A DNA stretch of 64,000 bases from Silvimonas amylolytica (GTDB lineage: Bacteria > Pseudomonadota > Gammaproteobacteria > Burkholderiales > Chitinibacteraceae), in NCBI RefSeq assembly GCF_014645555.1, contig NZ_BMLY01000006.1:62001-126000 (forward strand), in the 5' to 3' direction. The notes under the pieces were generated by a model, which ran no database searches, was not told the origin of the DNA, and saw only the letters and a program-made list of their open reading frames with translations. This document shows positions 43,884 to 54,047 of this stretch, piece by piece. Made by a program: the position numbers and the translations under genes. Position 1 is the stretch's first letter, and each line of letters opens with the position of its first letter.

Positions 43884-44864
43884 TTACGACAGCAGGTGCT
43901 TCACGGCGTCACGTTCTTCAGACAGTTCCTTGTACGTGGCATCCATGCGGGAGCGGCTGAATTCGCTGACAGCCAGGCCCTGAACGATTTCGTACTTGCC
44001 ATCTTTGCAGGTGACCGGGTAACCGAAAATGATGTCGCTGTAGCCGTATTCACCATTGGCCGGAACACCCATGGTGACCCAGTCGCCTTCCGGTGTGCCC
44101 AGCACCCAGTTACGGATGTGGTCGATTGCGGCATTTGCAGCAGACGCAGCAGAAGACAGGCCACGCGCCTTGATAATGGCTGCACCACGTTGTTGCACAG
44201 TCGGGATGAACTCGGCTTCGAGCCACTTTTGATCATTAATCAGTTCAGCGGCATTCTTGCCGTTCACTTCGGCGTGGAAGATATCCGGATATTGGGTCGA
44301 GGAGTGATTGCCCCAAATGGTCATCTTCTTCACAGCGGTCACGGCATTGCCGGTCTTCTGGGCAATTTGTGTCAGTGCACGGTTGTGATCCAGACGCATC
44401 ATGGCGGTGAAGTTGGCCGGGTTCAGATCCGGGGCGTTCTTCATGGCGATGTAAGCGTTGGTGTTGGCCGGGTTACCGACCACCAGAACCTTCACGTCGC
44501 GGCTGGCGACTTCGTTCAGGGCGCGGCCCTGAGCAGTAAAGATGGCGCCATTGGCTTCCAGCAGGTCTTTGCGTTCCATGCCCGGGCCGCGCGGACGTGC
44601 GCCCACCAGCAGGGCAACGTCTGCATCTTTGAATGCAACCTTCGGGTCGTCGGTTTGCACGATGCCAGCCAGCAGCGGGAACGCGCAGTCGTCGAGTTCC
44701 ATCACAACGCCATTGAGTGCCGGCAGGGACGGGGTGATATCCAGCAATTGCAGAATAACCGGTTGATCCGGGCCCAGCATCGCGCCGGAAGCAATGCGGA
44801 ACAGGAGGCTGTAACCGATCTGGCCGGCTGCGCCGGTTACGGCAACGCGTACGGGTTTTTTCAT
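43884..44864 (-). CDS. mdh: Malate dehydrogenase
   Basis: Mdh oxidises malate to oxaloacetate with NAD. The 326-residue protein has the Rossmann start [21 protein letters not shown], the mobile loop [15 protein letters not shown] with substrate arginines, MRLDHNRA, and the catalytic His in [12 protein letters not shown]. It belongs to the LDH-like MDH group common in betaproteobacteria. It is divergent from the GntR gene, with a palindromic operator between them, so coordinated control with the sdh-gltA-suc genes is likely. Confidence 0.97.
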   Translation of the reverse strand: MKKPVRVAVTGAAGQIGYSLLFRIASGAMLGPDQPVILQLLDITPSLPALNGVVMELDDCAFPLLAGIVQTDDPKVAFKDADVALLVGARPRGPGMERKDLLEANGAIFTAQGRALNEVASRDVKVLVVGNPANTNAYIAMKNAPDLNPANFTAMMRLDHNRALTQIAQKTGNAVTAVKKMTIWGNHSSTQYPDIFHAEVNGKNAAELINDQKWLEAEFIPTVQQRGAAIIKARGLSSAASAANAAIDHIRNWVLGTPEGDWVTMGVPANGEYGYSDIIFGYPVTCKDGKYEIVQGLAVSEFSRSRMDATYKELSEERDAVKHLLS

Positions 44865-45195
44865 TGAGTACTACTCCGCGTAAAAGTGGGCGGGTATCCC
44901 GCCATCGACGACAGCGCAGGGCTTTTCCTTGCGCGCCATGAAGCAGTGTGTCTGGTTCTCGTCAGCCCGTATGTTGTCATTGTGCGGACGCTACATCTTT
45001 TTGAGGACTTGATCCGATGCTGGACCGGGCCATACCGAACCGGACTGCAATTGCAAAGTGGCGAAAGTTTATCATGCACTTCCGCGCAGGTGGTACGTTT
45101 TGGCGGCTTTCTACCGCTATTCGGTGGTTTGTCTTATGTCTTATATAAGACTGTAGTAGACTCCACGGCGACAACATGTTAAAAAGCTGCAAATC
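44865..45195. other. Divergent control region between mdh and gntR
   Basis: This 331-base gap holds no gene. Its main feature is the palindrome at 45138-45151 close to the gntR start. The mdh-proximal half shows nothing I can assign. Confidence 0.6.
45138..45151. promoter_or_regulatory. Candidate GntR operator (14-bp perfect palindrome)
   Basis: GTCTTATATAAGAC is perfectly palindromic. An extra half-site GTCTTAT abuts its left side (45131-45137), and a weaker AGTAGAC lies on the right (45155-45161), so half-sites recur about every 7 bases. It is 44 bases before the gntR start. HutC-type GntR regulators commonly bind AT-centred palindromes of this size and autoregulate. Confidence 0.7.
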
Positions 45196-45918
45196 ATGAA
45201 AAAGCTCATTGCCCAATCGCTCTATCAACAGGTGATGCGGGAGGTGCTCTCTGATATTGAAACCGGTATGTGGCAAGGCGATGAAGCCCTGCCGAGCGAG
45301 CAAGAACTGGCTCAACGTTTCGGTGTCAGTCAGGGGACCGTCCGCAAAGCGCTGGATGTACTGGTCGCCAGCAATGTGTTGTATCGGCGCCAGGGCGTGG
45401 GCACGTTTGTTACCGATGCAGGGGACGATCTCGGAAGTATGCGGTTTGCTGCACTGAATGAGCATGCGGCAAGAACACCGAAGGTTGAAGTGTTGAGCTG
45501 CGTGAAAATTCATGCTGGCGAATACCTTGCGGAAGTACTGAATCTGCGCCGTAGCGCGCCGCTCTGGCAGGTGCGCCGGCTGGTGCGGGTCGAGGGCGAA
45601 GTGATTGGTGTGGATGAATCCTTGTTGTCAGAGGTGACATTTCCTGCGCTGGACATGCGGCGTTTGCGGGAACTGGGCGGCAATATTCGCGCCATGTGCT
45701 GGCGTGATTACCGCGTCCGGCTCAAGGGCAGCGACATGCGTTATCGGGCGGTGCCCGCAGCGCAAACAGAAGCACGTTTGTTGCAGATTGAAGTCAACGA
45801 ACCGGTACTGCAGGTGATTCGCCTGTCCAAAGATTTTGAAGACGTGCCGCAGGTCTGGAGTGCGGCATGGTTTTGTAGTGAGAAATATGCATTGCAATCA
45901 GTCGAGATGATTGGCTGA
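45196..45918 (+). CDS. GntR-family (HutC subfamily) transcriptional regulator
   Basis: This is a 240-residue regulator with an N-terminal winged helix (LPSEQELAQRFGVSQGTVRKALDVLVASNVLYRRQGVGTFV, about residues 34-75) and a UTRA-type effector domain. The effector domain has the pattern LRRSAPLWQVRRLVRVEGEVIGVDESLL. It lies at the head of the TCA cluster, divergent from mdh and 123 bases before sdhC. It is a good candidate to sense a TCA-related acid and control these genes. The ligand is unknown. Confidence 0.9.
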   Translation: MKKLIAQSLYQQVMREVLSDIETGMWQGDEALPSEQELAQRFGVSQGTVRKALDVLVASNVLYRRQGVGTFVTDAGDDLGSMRFAALNEHAARTPKVEVLSCVKIHAGEYLAEVLNLRRSAPLWQVRRLVRVEGEVIGVDESLLSEVTFPALDMRRLRELGGNIRAMCWRDYRVRLKGSDMRYRAVPAAQTEARLLQIEVNEPVLQVIRLSKDFEDVPQVWSAAWFCSEKYALQSVEMIG

Positions 45919-46041
45919 GGCGGCTCTGGTTGTACTCGGGGTTGTTCGTTTTGATGAAAAGTGAAATGAACAGCCTGAACGATGCAGTGGATGGTAATAA
46001 CGGTTCTCAAACTTGTGAGTCAAAAAGAAGGATTTGTGCGT

Positions 46042-46416
46042 ATGAGTCAAAAAAGACCCAAGCACCTCGCGCTATGGCAGATCAAACTGCCGATCCCGGG
46101 GATAGTCTCGATTCTGCATCGCGCCAGCGGCGCGCTGATGTTTGTAGCGATTCCCTTCATGTTGTATGCCCTCGCAGGTTCCCTCTCTTCCGCAGAGCAC
46201 TTTGATGCGTTTCGCGCCTGTATTGCCAACCCGCTTGTGAAAATCCTGTTGCTGGTCGTGCTGTGGGGCTTTTTGCATCACGCCTGTGCTGGCGTCCGTT
46301 TTTTGCTGCTGGATATCCACAAAGGTCTTGATCTGGCCACCGCGCGCCTGACCGCCAGACTGGTGCTGGTTGTGAGCCTGGTGCTGACCGTCATCATCGG
46401 GGGGCTGACATGGTAA
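46042..46416 (+). CDS. sdhC: Succinate dehydrogenase cytochrome b556 subunit
   Basis: SdhC is one of two membrane anchors of complex II and helps bind heme b and ubiquinone. The 124-residue protein has three hydrophobic segments and the motif PGIVSILHRASGALMF (quinone-site Ser/Arg). HHACAGVRFLLLD contains the heme-ligand His region. ATG 46042 has AAGGA nine bases upstream; GTG 46036 is less well spaced. It overlaps sdhD by 7 bases. Confidence 0.93.
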   Translation: MSQKRPKHLALWQIKLPIPGIVSILHRASGALMFVAIPFMLYALAGSLSSAEHFDAFRACIANPLVKILLLVVLWGFLHHACAGVRFLLLDIHKGLDLATARLTARLVLVVSLVLTVIIGGLTW

Positions 46417-46757
46417 ATCGTCATGTAATCGGTGCGCACTATGGTTTGCGCGACTGGCTGGCTCAGCGCGTTACCGCTGTGATCATGCTGGTCTATACGC
46501 TGGCCATCGTGGTGTTTTTGCTGGCCGCCCATAACCAGGGTTTTGATGGCTGGAAAGCCTTGTTCGCCTGTACCTGGGTCAAAGTGCTGACGCAGATCAC
46601 TGTGCTTGCGCTGCTGTGGCACGCCTGGATTGGTGTGCGGGATATCTGGATGGACTACATCCAGCCCGTCGGCGTACGCCTGACCATGCACGTGCTCACG
46701 CTGGTATGGCTGCTGGGCAGTCTTGTTTATTCCGTTAAAGTGGTGTGGGGTGCCTGA
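46410..46757 (+). CDS. sdhD: Succinate dehydrogenase hydrophobic membrane anchor
   Basis: SdhD is the second membrane anchor of complex II. The 115-residue protein has three hydrophobic segments, with [18 protein letters not shown] near the start and [14 protein letters not shown], the segment with the heme/quinone His and Asp-Tyr. It overlaps both sdhC and sdhA, so all four subunits are translationally coupled. Confidence 0.92.
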   Translation: MVNRHVIGAHYGLRDWLAQRVTAVIMLVYTLAIVVFLLAAHNQGFDGWKALFACTWVKVLTQITVLALLWHAWIGVRDIWMDYIQPVGVRLTMHVLTLVWLLGSLVYSVKVVWGA

Positions 46758-48523
46758 TGTCTGTTCCCGTTCGCAAATTTGATGCAGTCATCGTTGGTGC
46801 CGGTGGCGCCGGTCTGCGCGCAGCCCTGCAACTCTCGGAAGCCGGCTTGAAGACCGCCGTGCTGTCCAAAGTTTTCCCGACCCGCTCCCACACCGTTGCA
46901 GCACAAGGTGGCATCTCCGCCTCGCTGGGCAATGTGCAGGAAGACAAATGGGAATGGCATATGTACGACACCGTGAAGGGGTCGGACTGGCTGGGTGACC
47001 AGGATGCGATTGAATTTATGTGCCGCCAGGCGCCAGAAGTCGTGGTTGAGCTGGAACACTTCGGCATGCCATTTGACCGTCTGGAAAACGGCAAGATCTA
47101 TCAGCGCCCGTTCGGCGGCCACATGGCTGACTTCGGCAAGACCCCGGTGCAACGTGCCTGTGCTGCCGCTGACCGTACCGGTCATGCCATGTTGCATACC
47201 CTGTACCAACGTAATGTACGCGCCAATACCCAGTTCTTTGTGGAATGGATGGCGCTGGATCTGATCCGTGATGCTGATGGCGACGTGATTGGTGTCACTG
47301 CGCTGGAAATGGAAACCGGTGAAACCTACGTGCTGCATGCCAAGGCGGTGTTGTTTGCCACGGGTGGTGCTGGTCGTATCTATTCTGCTTCCACGAATGC
47401 CTTTATCAATACCGGTGACGGTCTGGGTATGACGGTGCGTGCCGGTATTCCGCTGGAAGACATGGAATTCTGGCAATTCCACCCGACCGGTGTGGCTGGT
47501 GCTGGCGTATTGATTACCGAGGGCGTGCGCGGCGAGGGCGGTATTCTGCTCAATGCCAATGGTGAGCGTTTTATGGAGCGTTACGCACCAAATGCCAAGG
47601 ATCTGGCTTCGCGTGATGTGGTGTCCCGCGCCATGGCGCTGGAAATCCTGGAAGGCCGTGGTTGTGGCAAGGAAAAAGATCACGTGCTGCTCAAGCTTGA
47701 TCACCTGGGCCCGGAAATCATCAATCATCGCCTGCCGGGTATCCGCGAAATTGCCATCAAGTTCGCCGGCGTGGACCCGATTAAAGACCCGATCCCGGTG
47801 GTGCCGACAACGCACTACATGATGGGCGGTATTCCGGCCAACTATAAGGGTGAAGTGGTCGCGCCGCAGGGCGATAACCCGGAAGTGCGCGTCAACGGTT
47901 TCTACGCAGCGGGCGAGTGCGCATGTGCTTCCGTGCACGGTGCCAACCGCTTGGGCACCAACTCCTTGCTGGATCTGGTGGTGTTCGGCAAGTCAGCCGG
48001 CAACAGCATGATCGACTTTATCCGGAACGAACGTAAAGACTGGAAACCGCTGCCGGAAAATGCCGCTGATTTCTCGCTGGCCCGTCTGGCGCGTCTGGAA
48101 AACCAGACCGGTGGCGAAGAAGTGGCCGATGTTCGCGCTGCCATGCAAAAGTGTGTGCAACTGCGCGCGGGCGTGTTCCGCAACGACGAGAACCTCGCCA
48201 AGGGTGTGGCCGAGATCAAAGAGATCGCCGAGCGTGCCAAGCGCACCCAGATCAAGGACAAGTCCAAGGTCTGGAACACGGCCCGTACCGAAGCGCTGGA
48301 ACTGGACAACCTGATCGAAGTGGCCATTGCGACGCTGATCTCTGCGGAAGCCCGCAAAGAATCGCGCGGTGCGCATGCTCAGGATGATCACCCGGACCGC
48401 CACGATGACGAGTGGATGAAGCACACGCTGTATGACGGCCAGACTCGTTCGTTGTCATACAAACCAGTGCATACCCAGCCGCTGTCGGTTGAATATATTG
48501 CTCCGCAAAAGCGCGTCTATTAA
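46757..48523 (+). CDS. sdhA: Succinate dehydrogenase flavoprotein subunit
   Basis: SdhA oxidises succinate to fumarate with covalently bound FAD. The 588-residue protein has the FAD-binding [14 protein letters not shown], the FAD-attachment His in [11 protein letters not shown] (about residue 43), and the substrate-site segments [19 protein letters not shown] and [22 protein letters not shown] 46757 overlaps the sdhD stop. FAD attachment would depend on SdhE, encoded two genes downstream. Confidence 0.98.
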   Translation: MSVPVRKFDAVIVGAGGAGLRAALQLSEAGLKTAVLSKVFPTRSHTVAAQGGISASLGNVQEDKWEWHMYDTVKGSDWLGDQDAIEFMCRQAPEVVVELEHFGMPFDRLENGKIYQRPFGGHMADFGKTPVQRACAAADRTGHAMLHTLYQRNVRANTQFFVEWMALDLIRDADGDVIGVTALEMETGETYVLHAKAVLFATGGAGRIYSASTNAFINTGDGLGMTVRAGIPLEDMEFWQFHPTGVAGAGVLITEGVRGEGGILLNANGERFMERYAPNAKDLASRDVVSRAMALEILEGRGCGKEKDHVLLKLDHLGPEIINHRLPGIREIAIKFAGVDPIKDPIPVVPTTHYMMGGIPANYKGEVVAPQGDNPEVRVNGFYAAGECACASVHGANRLGTNSLLDLVVFGKSAGNSMIDFIRNERKDWKPLPENAADFSLARLARLENQTGGEEVADVRAAMQKCVQLRAGVFRNDENLAKGVAEIKEIAERAKRTQIKDKSKVWNTARTEALELDNLIEVAIATLISAEARKESRGAHAQDDHPDRHDDEWMKHTLYDGQTRSLSYKPVHTQPLSVEYIAPQKRVY

Positions 48524-48543
48524 TTGGCGAGAGTACACAGATC

Positions 48544-49245
48544 ATGAAAATGCATTTCCAGATGTACCGTTACAACCCGGACGTGGACGCCAAGCCCTAC
48601 ATGCAGGACTACCACGTCGAACTGGAACCGTCCGACAAAAAACTGCTGGACGCGCTGGTGCGCCTCAAAGCGGTGGATGACACGCTGAGCTTTCGCCGCT
48701 CCTGCCGCGAAGGCGTGTGCGGTTCTGACGCCATGAACATCAACGGCAAGAACGGCCTGGCCTGTATTACTGACCTGAATGATCTGAAGCAGCCAGTGCA
48801 GATCCGTCCGCTGCCGGGGCTGCCGGTGATCCGCGATCTGATCGTGGACATGACGCAGTTCTTCAAGCAGTACCACTCGATCAAGCCGTACGTGATCAAC
48901 AATGACCCGGCGCCGGAGCGTGAGCGTCTGCAGTCGCCAGAAGACCGTGAAGAACTCGACGGTTTGTACGAGTGTATTCTGTGCGCCTGTTGTTCTACGT
49001 CCTGCCCGTCGTTCTGGTGGAACCCGGACAAGTTCGTTGGTCCGGCGGGTCTGCTGGCTGCATACCGTTTCATCGCCGATACCCGCGACACCGCCACGAA
49101 CGAGCGTCTGGATAACCTGGAAGACCCGTATCGTCTGTTCCGTTGCCACACCATCATGAACTGCGTGGATGTGTGCCCGAAGCATCTGAACCCGACGAAG
49201 GCGATTGGCAAGATCAAAGACCTGATGGTCAAACGCGTGGTGTGA
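48544..49245 (+). CDS. sdhB: Succinate dehydrogenase iron-sulfur subunit
   Basis: SdhB carries electrons from FAD to ubiquinone through [2Fe-2S], [4Fe-4S] and [3Fe-4S] clusters. Its 233 residues show SCREGVCGSDAMNINGKNGLAC for the first cluster, CILCACCSTSCPS for the second and CHTIMNCVDVCPK for the third. It is followed by a structured 170-base spacer before sdhE. Confidence 0.98.
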   Translation: MKMHFQMYRYNPDVDAKPYMQDYHVELEPSDKKLLDALVRLKAVDDTLSFRRSCREGVCGSDAMNINGKNGLACITDLNDLKQPVQIRPLPGLPVIRDLIVDMTQFFKQYHSIKPYVINNDPAPERERLQSPEDREELDGLYECILCACCSTSCPSFWWNPDKFVGPAGLLAAYRFIADTRDTATNERLDNLEDPYRLFRCHTIMNCVDVCPKHLNPTKAIGKIKDLMVKRVV

Positions 49246-49249
49246 GGGG

Positions 49250-49410
49250 CTACTGCGCAACGCCATGCTGACTCCCGGCGGTCCTCGCAATCCTCACGTA
49301 CTTGCATGTACGTTCCGGTTGCTGCGGTCCGGCGGAATCCAGCCTGACGTCGCTCGCTACGCCTGAGGCGACGCTGGGGAGTAGTGGTATGCCAGTGGTG
49401 CAACTCGGGC
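49250..49410. repeat. Structured repeat-like intergenic element between sdhB and sdhE
   Basis: This spacer is rich in inverted repeats. CGTAC-TTGCAT-GTACG at about 49299-49314 forms the tip, continued by flanking CC/GG and GCAA/TTGC pairs. Further out, CTACT and ACTCCC near the left end can pair with GGGAGTAG near 49376-49384. The layout resembles dispersed intergenic palindromic elements of other proteobacteria, but only one copy is in this window. Confidence 0.45.
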
Positions 49411-49442
49411 GTTGAATGAATGTTTTTGCAGGACTGAGAGCA

Positions 49443-49685
49443 GTGGACGAAGTTGAAAAGAAACGCATCGTCTGGCGGTCACGCCGGGGTTTGCTGGAGC
49501 TGGATATCCAGTTGGAGCGCTTTGTGCGCGACGTGCTGCCCGGGTTCAGTGATGCCGAATGGTTAGCCTATTCGCAGATGTTGTTGCTCTCTGATAACGA
49601 TTTGCTGGATTACCTGAACGGCAAGGCGCCATGCCCGGATCAAGGTCTTGTTCCGATGATTGAACGGGTTCGTGCGCAAAGATAG
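49443..49685 (+). CDS. sdhE: FAD assembly factor SdhE
   Basis: SdhE binds SdhA and promotes covalent FAD attachment. The protein is small and helical and has the diagnostic RRGLLELD motif, shortly after [15 protein letters not shown] 49443 gives 80 residues, places the start where the family usually begins, and has AGGA nine bases upstream. An in-frame ATG at 49416 would add nine residues. The position between sdhB and gltA supports the assignment. Confidence 0.92.
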   Translation: MDEVEKKRIVWRSRRGLLELDIQLERFVRDVLPGFSDAEWLAYSQMLLLSDNDLLDYLNGKAPCPDQGLVPMIERVRAQR

Positions 49686-49749
49686 TTTAGATACACGGTC
49701 TGACCTCTCAAGGGCCAGATACGGCATTGCAAACCAGGAGCTTGTAAAC

Positions 49750-51033
49750 ATGGCAGAAAACAAAGTTACTCTGACTTACACCGGCGGCACCATTGACCTG
49801 CCGGTTCAGTCGGGCACGCTAGGTCCCGATGTAGTGGATATCCGCACGTTCTCCAAAACCGGGATGTTTACCTATGACCCGGGTTTCCTGGCGACCGCTT
49901 CATGCGAATCTGCGATCACCTTCATTGACGGTGATCAGGGCCAGCTTTACTACCGTGGTTACCCGATTGAGCAACTGGCGGAGCATTCGGATTACCTGGA
50001 AACCTGCTACCTGCTGATCTTTGGCGAACTGCCGACTGCAGAACAAAAGGCAGACTTCGTCAAGACAGTCACCCGTCACACCATGGTGCACGATCAGATG
50101 ACCCGTTTCTTCCAGGGCTTCCGTCGTGACGCACATCCGATGGCCATGATGGTTGGCGTAACCGGTGCTTTGTCTGCGTTCTATCAAGACAGCCTGGACA
50201 TCAACAACCCGCGTCACCGCGAAGTGACCATGTACCGTCTGATCTCCAAGATTCCGACGATCGCGGCCATGTGTTATCGCTACAGCAAGGGTTTGCCGTT
50301 CAACTATCCAAAGAACGACCTCTCTTACGCAGCCAACTTCCTGCAAATGATGTTTGCAACGCCATGCGAAGACTACAAGCCGAACCCGGTGCTGGTTCGC
50401 GCGCTGGATCGCATCTTTACGCTGCACGCTGATCACGAACAAAACGCATCGACCTCCACCGTGCGTCTGGCAGGCTCCTCGGGCGCTAACCCGTTTGCAT
50501 GTATCGCTGCCGGTATCGCATGTCTGTGGGGCCCGTCCCACGGTGGCGCTAACGAAGCCGTGCTGAAAATGCTGGATGAAATCGGCTCGGTAGAGAACGT
50601 GCCGGCCTTCATGGAAGGCGTGAAGAACAAGACGCACAAGCTGATGGGTTTTGGTCACCGTGTTTACAAGAACATGGACCCGCGCGCCGCCATCATGAAG
50701 AAGACCTGCGACGACGTGCTCAAGGAACTGGGCCTGGAAAACGATCCGAAGTTCAAACTTGCCATGGCACTGGAAAAGATTGCCCTGGAAGACCCGTACT
50801 TCATCGAACGCAAGCTCTACCCGAACGTCGACTTCTACTCTGGCATCGTGCTGACCGCGCTGAACATTCCGGTCTCGATGTTCACCGTGATCTTCGCACT
50901 GGCCCGCACTGTGGGCTGGATCAGCCACTGGAACGAAATGATTTCCGATCCGGGCATGAAGATTGGCCGTCCGCGCCAGTTGTACACCGGCTCGCCGCGC
51001 CGCGATTACGTGCCGGTTGAGCAGCGCAAGTAA
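49750..51033 (+). CDS. gltA: Citrate synthase (type II, hexameric class)
   Basis: GltA condenses acetyl-CoA and oxaloacetate. The 427-residue protein has the N-terminal beta domain typical of the NADH-sensitive Gram-negative enzymes. The active-site residues are in [18 protein letters not shown] and [15 protein letters not shown] (catalytic His), with a conserved Asp in the following segment. ATG 49750 is preceded by CCAGGAG. It lies between sdhE and sucA. Confidence 0.97.
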   Translation: MAENKVTLTYTGGTIDLPVQSGTLGPDVVDIRTFSKTGMFTYDPGFLATASCESAITFIDGDQGQLYYRGYPIEQLAEHSDYLETCYLLIFGELPTAEQKADFVKTVTRHTMVHDQMTRFFQGFRRDAHPMAMMVGVTGALSAFYQDSLDINNPRHREVTMYRLISKIPTIAAMCYRYSKGLPFNYPKNDLSYAANFLQMMFATPCEDYKPNPVLVRALDRIFTLHADHEQNASTSTVRLAGSSGANPFACIAAGIACLWGPSHGGANEAVLKMLDEIGSVENVPAFMEGVKNKTHKLMGFGHRVYKNMDPRAAIMKKTCDDVLKELGLENDPKFKLAMALEKIALEDPYFIERKLYPNVDFYSGIVLTALNIPVSMFTVIFALARTVGWISHWNEMISDPGMKIGRPRQLYTGSPRRDYVPVEQRK

Positions 51034-51061
51034 CACACAAGCTGTAAATAAACAGTAGTAC

Positions 51062-51085
51062 CACGGCCCGCGGGCGCGGGCCGTG
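51062..51085. terminator. GC-rich hairpin between gltA and sucA
   Basis: CACGGCCCG / CGGGCCGTG form a 9-bp perfect stem with a 6-base loop, 28 bases after gltA. It has no T-run, so it may be a processing or mRNA-stability element or a partial terminator. Confidence 0.4.
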
Positions 51086-51142
51086 TGAAAGACTCCCGGC
51101 CGGGCAGACCGGGACAGTTAGAGTGACAGGACACTGGCCATC

Positions 51143-53968
51143 ATGAAACGAGAGCTGGAACAGCTAGCATTGAACTCCCACTTGTTCGGCGGCAATGCCC
51201 CCTTTGTGGAGGACTTGTACGAGCAATATCTGGGAGATCCCAACCTGGTCGATCCGGGCTGGCGCACCTACTTCGACAAACTCCAGCAATTGCCTGGCAC
51301 GACGGCCCGCGACATTCCGCGCGCGCCGATCGAAGAATCATTCCGCCAGTTGGCCCGCCAGCCGCGCGCCATGGCTGTGCATGCTTCGGTGGCTGAGGAC
51401 TCCGTCTCGCGCAAGCAGGTAGAAGTGCTGCGCATGATGCAGGCCTACCGTCTGCTGGGCAGCCGCAATGCCACGCTGGACCCGCTGTGCCGCATGGACA
51501 CAGATTACGTCGAAGAACTCGACCCCAAATTCTACGGTTTCACCGAAGCCGATATGGCGCTGACGTTTGGCACCAATATCAAATCGATGGAACGTGCATC
51601 ACTCTCTGAAGTCATTTCCTTCGCCAAGCAGACTTACTGCGGCAACGTGGGTCTTGAGTTCATGCACATGACCAATTCCGAGGCCCGCAAGTGGGTGCTG
51701 GAATACTTTGAAGAGCGTCGCTCCACGCCGTCGTTCAACAAAGAGCAAAAGCTGCGCATCCTCAAGCAAGTGACTGCCGCGGAAACGCTGGAACAGTACC
51801 TGCACAAGAAATACGTTGGCCAGAAGCGTTTCTCGCTGGAAGGCGGCGACTCGATGATCCCGGCCATGGATTATCTGGTGCAGATGGCAGGCGAGCAGGG
51901 TATTCAGGAAATGGTGATCGGCATGGCCCACCGTGGCCGTCTGAACATGCTGGTCAACATCCTGGGCAAGCAGCCGCGTGATTTGTTCAGCGAGTTCGAA
52001 GGTCGCCCGACCACCGAACTGCCGTCTGGTGACGTGAAGTACCACAATGGTTTCTCCGCCGATATCCCGACACCGGGCGGCCCGATTCACCTGAGCCTCG
52101 CGTTCAACCCGTCACACCTGGAAATTGTTAACCCGGTGGTGGAAGGTTCGGTGCGTGCGCGTCAACAACGTCGCCAGGACCGCACGGGCGACCAGGTTTT
52201 GCCGGTACTGATCCATGGTGACTCGGCCTTTATTGGTCTCGGTACCAATCAGGGTACGTTCAACCTGTCGCACACCCGTGGCTACGGCACGGGCGGTACG
52301 GTGCATCTGGTGGTGAACAACCAGATCGGCTTTACCACGTCTGACACGCGTGACACCCGTTCCACACTCTACTGTACCGACATCGCCAAGATGGTCGAAG
52401 CACCGATCTTCCACGTGAACGGTGATGATCCGGAGGCCGTGTGTTTTGTGGTGCACGCCGCCATGGAATACCGTCGCGTGTTCAAGAAAGACGTGGTGGT
52501 GGATATCGTCTGCTTCCGCAAGCACGGCCATAACGAGGCGGATGATCCGTACCTCACCCAGCCGATGATGTACAAGCGCATTGCCGCTCACCCGGGCGTG
52601 CGCCAGAAGTATGCCGACAAGCTGATTCGCGAAGGCGTGGTGCAAGCCGAACAGACCGATGCGCTGATCACTGCCTATCGGGCCGCGCTGGATAAGGGTG
52701 AACACGTCGAGCAGACTTCGCTGACCGACTACAAGCGCTCTTACGCCATCGACTTCAGCCGCTATATGGGTACGCACTGGCGTCACCCGGTGGTGACCTC
52801 GGTACCGCAAGCCGATCTGGCGCGCCTGACCGAAAAGTTCACCACGGTGCCGGACGGCTTCAAGCTGCACCGCACGGTTGAGAAAGTCGTGGCAGACCGT
52901 CGCGAAATGGCCGCAGGTAATCTGAACATTGATTACGGTATGGCCGAACACCTGGCCTATGCCACGCTGCTGACCGAAGGCTATGCCGTGCGTATCTCCG
53001 GTGAAGACTCGGGCCGCGGTACATTCAACCATCGTCATGCGGTGTTCCACGACCAGAACCGTGAGCGCTGGGACCAGGGCGTGTACGTGCCACTGCAAAA
53101 CCTGTCGGAGAACCAGGCGCACTTTGCGGTGATTGACTCCATCCTGAACGAAGAAGCCGTGCTGGCCTTTGAATACGGCTACGCCTCTTCCGCGCCGGAT
53201 GAACTCGTGATCTGGGAAGCGCAGTTCGGTGACTTTGCCAATGGCGCGCAAGTGGTGATCGACCAGTTCATTGCTTCCGGTGAAACCAAGTGGGGCCGTC
53301 TGTGTGGCTTGACCATGATGTTGCCGCATGGCTACGACGGTGCGGGCCCAGAGCATTCGTCTGCCCGTGTTGAGCGTTTCCTGCAGTTGTGTGCCGAACA
53401 CAATATCCAGGTTGTTCAACCGACTGAAGCCAGCCAGGTGTTCCACATGCTGCGTCGTCAGATGGTGCGCCCGGTCCGCAAGCCGCTGATCGTGATCATG
53501 AGCAAGCGTCTGTTGAAGGCCAAGAACGCCGCCAGCCCGATCGAGCATTTCACCAATGGTGAGTTCCGCAATGTGATCGGTGATACGGCCGGTCTGGATG
53601 CCAAGAAGGTCAAACGCGTCGTGGTGTGTGCCGGTCAGGTGTATTACGACCTGGATAACGCCCGCCGCGAGCGCGAGATCAAAGACATCGCCATTGTCCG
53701 TGTTGAGCAGCTTTATCCGTTCCCGACCGAAGAATTGCAGGCAGAGATGGAGAAATACCCCAATGCCCGCGAAATGGTCTGGGTACAGGAAGAGCCGCGC
53801 AATCAAGGTGCATGGCACCAGATCCGTCATCGTCTGGAGAGCGTGACCACCGCCAAGCAAACGTTGCGCTACGCCGGTCGCCCGTCGTCTGCATCGCCGG
53901 CCGTGGGTTACATGAGCAAGCACACCGCACAGCTCAAGGCTTTCCTGGACGAAGCACTGACCCTTTAA
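51143..53968 (+). CDS. sucA: 2-oxoglutarate dehydrogenase E1 component
   Basis: E1 is the thiamine diphosphate-dependent decarboxylase of the 2-oxoglutarate dehydrogenase complex. The 941-residue protein starts with the E2-binding segment SHLFGGNAPFVEDLYEQYL. It contains GMAHRGRLNMLVNILGK, HGDSAFIGLGTNQGTFNLS, VVDIVCFRKHGHNEADDP and, in the C-terminal domain, SGEDSGRGTFNHRHAV and MLPHGYDGAGPEHSSARVERFLQ. Length and order are normal. It is followed by sucB after 79 bases. Confidence 0.98.
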   Translation: MKRELEQLALNSHLFGGNAPFVEDLYEQYLGDPNLVDPGWRTYFDKLQQLPGTTARDIPRAPIEESFRQLARQPRAMAVHASVAEDSVSRKQVEVLRMMQAYRLLGSRNATLDPLCRMDTDYVEELDPKFYGFTEADMALTFGTNIKSMERASLSEVISFAKQTYCGNVGLEFMHMTNSEARKWVLEYFEERRSTPSFNKEQKLRILKQVTAAETLEQYLHKKYVGQKRFSLEGGDSMIPAMDYLVQMAGEQGIQEMVIGMAHRGRLNMLVNILGKQPRDLFSEFEGRPTTELPSGDVKYHNGFSADIPTPGGPIHLSLAFNPSHLEIVNPVVEGSVRARQQRRQDRTGDQVLPVLIHGDSAFIGLGTNQGTFNLSHTRGYGTGGTVHLVVNNQIGFTTSDTRDTRSTLYCTDIAKMVEAPIFHVNGDDPEAVCFVVHAAMEYRRVFKKDVVVDIVCFRKHGHNEADDPYLTQPMMYKRIAAHPGVRQKYADKLIREGVVQAEQTDALITAYRAALDKGEHVEQTSLTDYKRSYAIDFSRYMGTHWRHPVVTSVPQADLARLTEKFTTVPDGFKLHRTVEKVVADRREMAAGNLNIDYGMAEHLAYATLLTEGYAVRISGEDSGRGTFNHRHAVFHDQNRERWDQGVYVPLQNLSENQAHFAVIDSILNEEAVLAFEYGYASSAPDELVIWEAQFGDFANGAQVVIDQFIASGETKWGRLCGLTMMLPHGYDGAGPEHSSARVERFLQLCAEHNIQVVQPTEASQVFHMLRRQMVRPVRKPLIVIMSKRLLKAKNAASPIEHFTNGEFRNVIGDTAGLDAKKVKRVVVCAGQVYYDLDNARREREIKDIAIVRVEQLYPFPTEELQAEMEKYPNAREMVWVQEEPRNQGAWHQIRHRLESVTTAKQTLRYAGRPSSASPAVGYMSKHTAQLKAFLDEALTL

Positions 53969-54047
53969 CGCATTCCAAACGCGGCAGGCGCACCATCAAC
54001 GCCTGCCGCGTCTTGTTACCCACAAGAAATAATTGGAGAAGTAACCC

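Noticed and set aside
52112-53923. 603-codon minus-strand open frame opposite sucA
   Set aside because: It is a shadow of the strongly biased sucA codons, with no domain, start signal or operon context.
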